From the NCBI GenBank assembly GCA_023386495.1, contig JAEWJS010000132.1:1-64000 (forward strand): DNA of 64,000 bases, given 5' to 3'. The notes under the pieces were generated by a model. It made no database searches and had not been told where the DNA came from. It was given only the letters and a program-made list of their open reading frames with translations. How positions within the stretch are numbered: the first letter of the stretch is position 1; each line of letters starts with the position of its first letter. This document shows positions 58,562-64,000 of this stretch, one piece after another. Origin of the DNA: Bacillota bacterium. Lineage in GTDB: Bacteria > Bacillota > Bacilli > Paenibacillales > Paenibacillaceae. The translations under genes and the position numbers were made by a program.

Positions 58562-60879
58562 TGTATTCCACAATACTAAGGAACGATATTCGTGCAGGTA
58601 AAGTCATTACGTTGGTGACGCTCCTATTCGTTGCTGCGGCGGCGATGCTCGTGTCGCTTGCGGCCACGCTTGCCGTCCATCTAACAGGTTCAATCGACAC
58701 GCTGATGACCAAAGCGCGAACACCGCATTACCTGCAGATGCATGCGGGAGATGTCGACCTGGCACGGCTTGCTTCGTTCGCGGAGCAGCATCCCAATGTC
58801 GACGACTATCAAGTTCTCGAGTTTCTCAACATGGATGGTTCCCGGATTACGATGGGGGATCACTCGCTGGCAGACAGCATTCAGGACAACGGTTTTGTGA
58901 TACAGAGCGATAAATTTGATTATCTACTGGATCTGGATGGGGAAGTCATACATCCAGCAGTAGGTGAACTGTATGTTCCCATTAGCCATATGAAAGATAA
59001 GACGGCAACGATCGGCGATAGAGCCATCATTAGCGGGAAGACGTTGACCGTTGCGGGGTTTCTCCGAGATTCGCAGATGAATGCAACGTTATCGACATCG
59101 AAGCGATTTCTTGTTCATGAACAGGACTATGCGGCAATAAGAAGCGCGGGAAACATCGAATATTTGATCGAGTTTCGCCTGAAGGAATTGTCAGCGCTGC
59201 GTGAATTTGAGTCCGCATATGCCGCTGCGAGCCTCGAAACGAACGGACCGGCGATTACCTATCCGCTATTCAAGATCATCAATGCGATTTCCGACGGCAT
59301 GATGATCGCGGTTATTCTGCTTGTTAGTGCGCTGGTCGTTGCCATCGCCTTGCTATGCATCCGGTTTACGCTTCTAGCCAAAATCGAGGAAGACTACCGC
59401 GAAATCGGCGTGATGAAGGCGATCGGCATGCGTGTCGCCGATATTAAGAAGATATACCTTGTGAAATATGCGGCGATTGCTGCGGCAGGCGGTCTTCTAG
59501 GTTATGCGCTATCGGGCATGTTCGAAGGGATGCTGCTTAAGAACATACGGCTCTACATGGGAGAAAGCGAAGCCTCCTTATCCGCTCTGCTGTACGGAAT
59601 CAGCGGGTTCTTGCTCGTCATCCTGACCATCATCTTCTATGTTAGCTGGACATTGAGGCGCTTCCGAACCCTATCGGCCGCCGAAGCGATCCGGTTCGGC
59701 ACTTCGCAGGTACAGGGCGGCAGCTCCAAGCGGTTTCGCTTGCATACGAACAGACTTTTCACCACGAATATTTTCCTCGGTATCCAAGACGTGCTCGCAA
59801 GGAAAAAATTATACGCTACAATGCTGCTGGTGCTGGTCATGGCGTCGTTCATCATCCTCGTCCCACATAACCTATACACGACGATCTCCTCCAAAGGATT
59901 CATTCAATATATGGGAATCGGGATGTCCGATATCCGCTTGGATGTCCAACAAACCGATCATCTGTCCGCAAAAACCGCAGAAATCGAATCAACGCTACAA
60001 AAGGATAGCAGAATTGCAAAAACATCTGTCCTTACGACTAAGACGTTCCTGATGAAGTCGGATGGAGGCACAGAGGACAACATCAAAGTTGAGCTTGGCG
60101 ATCATTCCGCATTTCCGATTCAATATACGAAAGGCAGCGCACCTAGAGCCGACAACGAGATTGCGCTATCCGCGATAAATGCCGACGAGATGGGAAAAGA
60201 GGTCGGGGATGCGATCACGCTCGTGGTTGCGGGGGAAGAGAAGAAGTTAACCGTTAGCGGGATTTATTCGGATATCACCAACGGAGGCAAAACAGCCAAG
60301 GCAGTCTTCACAGACACGACCTCAGATACGATGTGGAGTATTGTTATCGCTGATCTAACCGATCAATCGCTCATTGATGCTGCTGTTTCGGAATATGCGC
60401 AAAGGTTTGCCTATGCTAAGGTATCCGGCATAGAGGGCTATGTGACACAATTGTTCGGCTCAACCATAGCTTCGGTCGGAAAAGCATCTACCACCGCATT
60501 AGGTGTCGCACTGGCGATCACGTTCATGATCACGCTGCTATTCATGAAGATGCTGGTGAGCAAGGATCGGTACTCCATCGCGTTAATGAAAGCGATCGGG
60601 TTTACGAATTCGGATATGAAGGCGCAATTCGTCTCGCGTTCTATCGTTGTTCTGACATTCGGATTCGTATTGGGTACGCTGCTTGCAAACACGCTTGGGG
60701 AGATGCTGGCAGGTGCGTTGATTGCTTCATTTGGAGCGTCGACGTTCCATTTTTCCATTCATCCGTTGGAGGCGTATGTGCTCTATCCGATCATGATGGC
60801 AATGGCGGTGCTTATCGCAACACTAATCGGCACATCAGGCGCGGGGCGCGTCAAAATATCCGAGCACATAAAGGAGTAA
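58558..60879 (+). CDS. FtsX-type ABC transporter permease
   Basis: 773 residues with two FtsX-like halves: helix near residue 20, extracytoplasmic domain, three helices (AVILLVSALVVAIALL, AIAAAGGLLGYALSGMF, ILTIIFYVSWTLRRF), then the same layout repeated (ALAITFMITLLFMKM; SIVVLTFGFVLGTLLAN; VLYPIMMAMAVLIATL). MacB/BceB-like transporters export lipids or peptides or give antimicrobial-peptide resistance. ATGATG start overlaps the TetR stop; AAAGGAG lies upstream. Confidence 0.9.
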   Translation: MMYSTILRNDIRAGKVITLVTLLFVAAAAMLVSLAATLAVHLTGSIDTLMTKARTPHYLQMHAGDVDLARLASFAEQHPNVDDYQVLEFLNMDGSRITMGDHSLADSIQDNGFVIQSDKFDYLLDLDGEVIHPAVGELYVPISHMKDKTATIGDRAIISGKTLTVAGFLRDSQMNATLSTSKRFLVHEQDYAAIRSAGNIEYLIEFRLKELSALREFESAYAAASLETNGPAITYPLFKIINAISDGMMIAVILLVSALVVAIALLCIRFTLLAKIEEDYREIGVMKAIGMRVADIKKIYLVKYAAIAAAGGLLGYALSGMFEGMLLKNIRLYMGESEASLSALLYGISGFLLVILTIIFYVSWTLRRFRTLSAAEAIRFGTSQVQGGSSKRFRLHTNRLFTTNIFLGIQDVLARKKLYATMLLVLVMASFIILVPHNLYTTISSKGFIQYMGIGMSDIRLDVQQTDHLSAKTAEIESTLQKDSRIAKTSVLTTKTFLMKSDGGTEDNIKVELGDHSAFPIQYTKGSAPRADNEIALSAINADEMGKEVGDAITLVVAGEEKKLTVSGIYSDITNGGKTAKAVFTDTTSDTMWSIVIADLTDQSLIDAAVSEYAQRFAYAKVSGIEGYVTQLFGSTIASVGKASTTALGVALAITFMITLLFMKMLVSKDRYSIALMKAIGFTNSDMKAQFVSRSIVVLTFGFVLGTLLANTLGEMLAGALIASFGASTFHFSIHPLEAYVLYPIMMAMAVLIATLIGTSGAGRVKISEHIKE

Positions 60880-60886
60880 ATAAGCG

Positions 60887-61645
60887 ATGATGAGTGTCAT
60901 TAAGGCTGATCGCATTCGTAAATCCTTGGGCGAAGGAGTCGATCAACGCAATGTGCTCGATGATGTATCCGTCGAGATCGGCGAGGGGGAGTTCGTGGCG
61001 GTGATGGGTCCTTCCGGTTCGGGAAAGTCGACGCTGCTATTCGCATTGAGCGGGATGGACAACGTGAATGACGGAAAGGTGTACTTCGGGGGGAAGGAAC
61101 TATCGGTACTCCGGGAGAACGAGCTTTCGGACCTGCGCAGAACCAAGATGGGATTCGTGTTCCAACAGCCCACGATGCTGAAGAATTTGAATATCCTCGA
61201 CAACATCATACTCCCCTCCATGCGCGACAACCGCAGGAATGCGGCAAGCATTACGGACCGGGCAAGGTCGATGATGAGAAAGGTCGGTATTGCGGAATTG
61301 GAGAGCCGCAATATTACGCAGGTGTCGGGCGGACAACTGCAACGTGCCGGCATCTGTCGCGCGCTGATGAATCATCCGATGATCATCTTCGGCGATGAAC
61401 CCACCGGGGCGCTTAATTCGAAGTCAGCAGAGGAGGTTATGGATGTTCTGTCCGAAATCCATGCCGAGGGAACAGCGATTATGCTCGTTACCCACGATGC
61501 AAGGGTTGCGATTCGAGCGGGACGTATCCTGTTCATGCGCGACGGCAGAATCGTTAGTGAGTTAACGCTCCCGACCTACGACGGAACGGATCTAGATGGA
61601 AGGGTTGAGAAGGTAACGGCAATCATGCGAGAGATCGGGATATAG
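60887..61645 (+). CDS. ABC transporter ATP-binding protein (MacB/LolD type)
   Basis: 252 residues: Walker A GPSGSGKSTLLF, Q-loop FVFQQPTMLKNL, signature VSGGQLQRAGICRALM and Walker B IIFGDEPTGALNS, switch His THDAR. Partner of the permease 7 bp upstream, together a complete exporter. Confidence 0.95.
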   Translation: MMSVIKADRIRKSLGEGVDQRNVLDDVSVEIGEGEFVAVMGPSGSGKSTLLFALSGMDNVNDGKVYFGGKELSVLRENELSDLRRTKMGFVFQQPTMLKNLNILDNIILPSMRDNRRNAASITDRARSMMRKVGIAELESRNITQVSGGQLQRAGICRALMNHPMIIFGDEPTGALNSKSAEEVMDVLSEIHAEGTAIMLVTHDARVAIRAGRILFMRDGRIVSELTLPTYDGTDLDGRVEKVTAIMREIGI

Positions 61646-61725
61646 GAAGAAGGGAATATGCTGGAAAATGTCGAAAGTTAGGGTACAGCTTATATGCTAA
61701 ACAAATTACAACAAGGAGCGAGGAC

Positions 61726-63408
61726 ATGAAATTCAAAGGCTTTCTCTTCACCCTGTTAGCCGTTATGCTATTGTCGGCGACAGCGCATCCTGAGTCCGTG
61801 TCTGCGGAACGGGCAGATGTTTACGTCTATGTTGACGGTGAGGAGCTTGATGCCGATCCAGGCGCGTATTCGGAGAACGGGCGGACAATGGTGCCGATGC
61901 GGGTGGTCTTCGAGGCGCTTCATGCACAGGTACAATGGGACACCTCTACGAAGACGGTAAGCGGTAAGACTGCAGACAAGACGGTGAGTCTGCAATTGAA
62001 TAGCAAGACAGCGACAGTGAATGGCAATCCTGTCGCTCTCGATGTACCTGCCCAGCAGGTGGACGGTCGGATCATGGTGCCGCTGCGGTTCGTATCCGAG
62101 TCGCTTGGCTATCCGGTATACTTCAACGACAAGGGCGGATACTATGGGGATCAAGCGCAAGTGAACATTTTTACGAACCCCCAGGTGTCGCTGAAATATA
62201 GGGATTTCGATCATCGTCCGGATACGGATGACTATGGGTACAGCTATCATTTCACTCCTGCGGTGCGTTACCTGTATACGGACGGGTCCCGCATTCATAT
62301 CCTTCACGCCGACCAGCCAGGCGGATCGCGCCCGCGGGGATTGAGCCCTGACGGACCGGTGGGTGTCACGATCTATCATTTTGACACGCAACTGAACCCG
62401 CTTGGCAAGACCGACATTACAGGCGAATTGCCAGTCTTTGGCGGATTCCATCAGTCGGAGGACGGTTTCTATTACATCGCGTATGGCGAGCACAACCTGC
62501 AAGAGGTGGGGAACCAAGTCGTCTATAGCATTGTAAAATATGACGCGGAATGGAACAAGGTCGGCCAAGCGGACATTCGCGATGTGCATACGGCGATACC
62601 GTACGACGGCAGCAATGTGACGATGGATAGCCGCGATGGCATGCTTGTTGTACATTCGGCGCGGACGCGTTATACATCCGATGACGGCAAGCGGCATCAG
62701 TCGAACATTACGTTCCAGATCCGTACCTCTGATATGGCCGTGCTTGATAGTGGCGGCCAATGGCCGAAGAACCATGTCAGCCATTCGTTCGCTACTTATG
62801 TCCGATTCGATGGCAGCCGGATTGTCTATGCCGATCATGGCGATGCGTATCCGCGCTCGATCGTGCTGCAGACAGAAGACAACGGCGGCATGACGAATGA
62901 GCGCGATATCATTACGTTCCCGGGGGAAATCGGGGAGAACCATACCGGCGCAATGCTCGGCGGCCTGGAAGTGTCGGATACGCATTATTTGCTGGTTGGT
63001 TCGAGTATCGTACCGAAGTTAAGCTATGTGGCGGGCTACAGCGCGAATCTCTTCGTTGCCGCCTTGCCGAAGAATGGCGTCGGGCAGGCTGACGTGAAGC
63101 TGAACTGGCTCACGGATCTTAAGGGAGCGTCGAGTACCGGATTGAACCCGACAGTAGACGAGTCGCATCTTGTTCGGCTGTCTGACGGAAGGTATGCCGT
63201 GATCTGGAGCCAGATCGGGGATGACGCGAGAACAACGACCTACTATGCGATCGTGGACGGCACAGGGGCAACGGTGAAAGCGCCAGCGAAGCTGGGCGGA
63301 GTGCCGGCCCCGGGGAACATTGCGCCGCTAGTGCTCGGCGACCAACTAATTTGGTATGGTACGGACGGCAGCAAGACGGCTTTCTATACGATCGATTTGT
63401 CGGAATAA
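61726..63408 (+). CDS. Secreted protein with copper-amine-oxidase-like domain
   Basis: 560 residues. Signal peptide (about 1-27, cut after ESVSA), then the copper-amine-oxidase N-like domain, with VYVDGEELDADPGAYSENGRTMVPMRVVFEAL and GRIMVPLRFVSESLGY; this domain is common in Paenibacillus surface proteins. The C-terminal ~400 residues form repeated beta-rich segments like a propeller, without further known motif. AAGGAG is 8 nt before the start. Role unknown, 80 bp after the ABC genes. Confidence 0.8.
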   Translation: MKFKGFLFTLLAVMLLSATAHPESVSAERADVYVYVDGEELDADPGAYSENGRTMVPMRVVFEALHAQVQWDTSTKTVSGKTADKTVSLQLNSKTATVNGNPVALDVPAQQVDGRIMVPLRFVSESLGYPVYFNDKGGYYGDQAQVNIFTNPQVSLKYRDFDHRPDTDDYGYSYHFTPAVRYLYTDGSRIHILHADQPGGSRPRGLSPDGPVGVTIYHFDTQLNPLGKTDITGELPVFGGFHQSEDGFYYIAYGEHNLQEVGNQVVYSIVKYDAEWNKVGQADIRDVHTAIPYDGSNVTMDSRDGMLVVHSARTRYTSDDGKRHQSNITFQIRTSDMAVLDSGGQWPKNHVSHSFATYVRFDGSRIVYADHGDAYPRSIVLQTEDNGGMTNERDIITFPGEIGENHTGAMLGGLEVSDTHYLLVGSSIVPKLSYVAGYSANLFVAALPKNGVGQADVKLNWLTDLKGASSTGLNPTVDESHLVRLSDGRYAVIWSQIGDDARTTTYYAIVDGTGATVKAPAKLGGVPAPGNIAPLVLGDQLIWYGTDGSKTAFYTIDLSE

Positions 63409-63426
63409 GCATAAGGGTCAAAATTC

Positions 63427-63464
63427 AAGAAGACGCATGACAGGCAGCTGTCATGCGTCTTCTT
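63427..63464. terminator. Bidirectional terminator
   Basis: Perfect 17-bp stem AAGAAGACGCATGACAG (63427-63443) and its complement (63448-63464), loop GCAG. The right arm carries the stop of the HxlR fragment. Confidence 0.85.
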
Positions 63465-63590
63465 TGATTTCATTGAGGGGCCCGTGAATCGCTCCCCACT
63501 CACATAGGCCTTCTAGAATAGGAAGCAAGGTCTTTGCCTTTGCCGTTAGGCGGTATTCAACCTTTATATGGGGCAGCACCGTCCCGCCGG
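63451..63590 (-). pseudogene. HxlR-family regulator, 3' fragment
   Basis: Minus strand reads GGTVLPHIKVEYRLTAKAKT, then LLPILEGLCEWG to the stop: the C-terminal winged-helix end of HxlR regulators. The N-terminal half, with the Cys and recognition helix, is missing; the frame loses similarity at about 63590. Confidence 0.7.
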
Positions 63591-63591
63591 C

Positions 63592-63666
63592 AGTCTTATT
63601 GGGGTGTCAGCGTTGGCGTTCCCTGAGCAATTGATTGAGATCAGCGCGATTGCGCATGCAGGCTGA
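63592..63666 (+). pseudogene. RidA-like enzyme, 3' fragment
   Basis: Plus strand reads LIGVSALAFPEQLIEISAIA then HAG-stop, the ending of RidA/YjgF-family proteins (consensus VGVSALAxPxxLVEIEAIA). The 5' part is missing. Confidence 0.55.
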
Positions 63667-63806
63667 TCGCTCTTCACTTATAACTTCCGATAGACAAATT
63701 TGAAGCATCCCTTACAACCGCCTATACCCGCTCTAGACTCCCCTCATACAATAAATGGCATGTGCCTACCAGGCTATAAGCCATTACGATATCGGGAGTT
63801 GGTTCA

Positions 63807-64000
63807 GTGAGTTCGAAGATCAAGCTTACGGGGCGGGTCATCTTCAGAGGAGACCCGGGCTATGAGGAAGCACGCAAGAATTGGGACCCGCATACGGACA
63901 GATTCCCCAAGGTGTTCGTCTTTGCCCGGCAGGCGAAGGACGTTGCCAATGCCATCCGTTGGGCCCGCGTGAACAACGTTCCTATTCGCCCAAGGAGCGG
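63807..64000 (+). CDS. FAD-binding (berberine-bridge-type) oxidoreductase, 5' part
   Basis: Only the first ~64 residues are in the window: KLTGRVIFRGDPGYEEARKNW, then PKVFVFARQAKDVANAIRWAR and VPIRPRSG, the start of a PCMH-type FAD domain. Such oxidases carry covalent FAD and oxidise sugars or alkaloids. GTG start after GGGAG. The 63667-63806 stretch upstream holds its promoter region, not resolved. Confidence 0.85.
   Translation, partial: MSSKIKLTGRVIFRGDPGYEEARKNWDPHTDRFPKVFVFARQAKDVANAIRWARVNNVPIRPRS

Noticed and set aside
1..64000. CRISPR array, prophage or intact transposase
   Set aside because: No regularly spaced repeats, phage structural genes, integrase, transposase or ccr recombinase were found in any frame.

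Overview
The window is the replication-origin region of a Gram-positive, endospore-forming bacterium of the Bacillales, most likely Paenibacillaceae (Paenibacillus/Cohnella type). Evidence: the 5' end of the 16S rRNA, the Bacillus-type gene order around dnaA, sporulation-linked genes (spoIIIJ/yidC, jag, soj, spo0J, noc, yyaC, a YheC/D coat-type protein), a WalRK operon, and GC-rich core genes. No phage, CRISPR array or intact insertion sequence was seen.

Left arm (1-11.6 kb, minus strand): dnaA - dnaN - yaaA - recF - remB - gyrB - gyrA - HD-GYP gene - 16S rRNA, all pointing away from the origin; one gene on the other strand (ATP-grasp YheC/D) sits between gyrB and gyrA. oriC is bipartite: a cluster of DnaA boxes upstream of dnaA (about 11.70-11.91 kb), and a DnaA box next to a DnaA-trio unwinding element in the dnaA-dnaN gap (about 9.9-10.0 kb). 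Right arm (12-25.4 kb, plus strand): rpmH - rnpA - yidC - jag - mnmE - mnmG - rsmG - noc - soj - spo0J, with two parS sites, then a cysteine-desulfurase-like gene, yyaC, an MscS channel and small conserved genes. From 25.5 to 50.3 kb come tRNA-Ser(CGA), rpsF-ssb-rpsR, an LCP enzyme, a surface amidohydrolase, yybS-gdpP-rplI-dnaB, purA, an M23 peptidase, walRKHIJ, htrA and rlmH.

From rlmH to the right end (50.3-64 kb) the content is accessory: a haloperoxidase-like hydrolase, a Dps-like protein, an APH-type kinase, a second AT-rich UMP kinase, two SDRs, an FMN reductase, MmyB-type and TetR regulators, an ABC exporter, a secreted protein, two gene fragments and a partial flavin oxidase.

Two observations stand out. 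(1) A ~140-nt sequence in the dnaA leader (11430-11569, minus) has a second, diverged copy at 32303-32441 (plus), just before an intrinsic terminator and the operon carrying the replicative helicase gene dnaB. Differences between copies preserve base pairing, including an A-U to G-C exchange, so it looks like a structured RNA; I do not recognise it as a named family. (2) The last codons and stop of rlmH (50296-50317) recur as a 22-bp near-exact direct repeat at 52154-52175, flanking a 1.8-kb two-gene cassette. This is the geometry of SCC-type integration at rlmH, but no recombinase gene is present.
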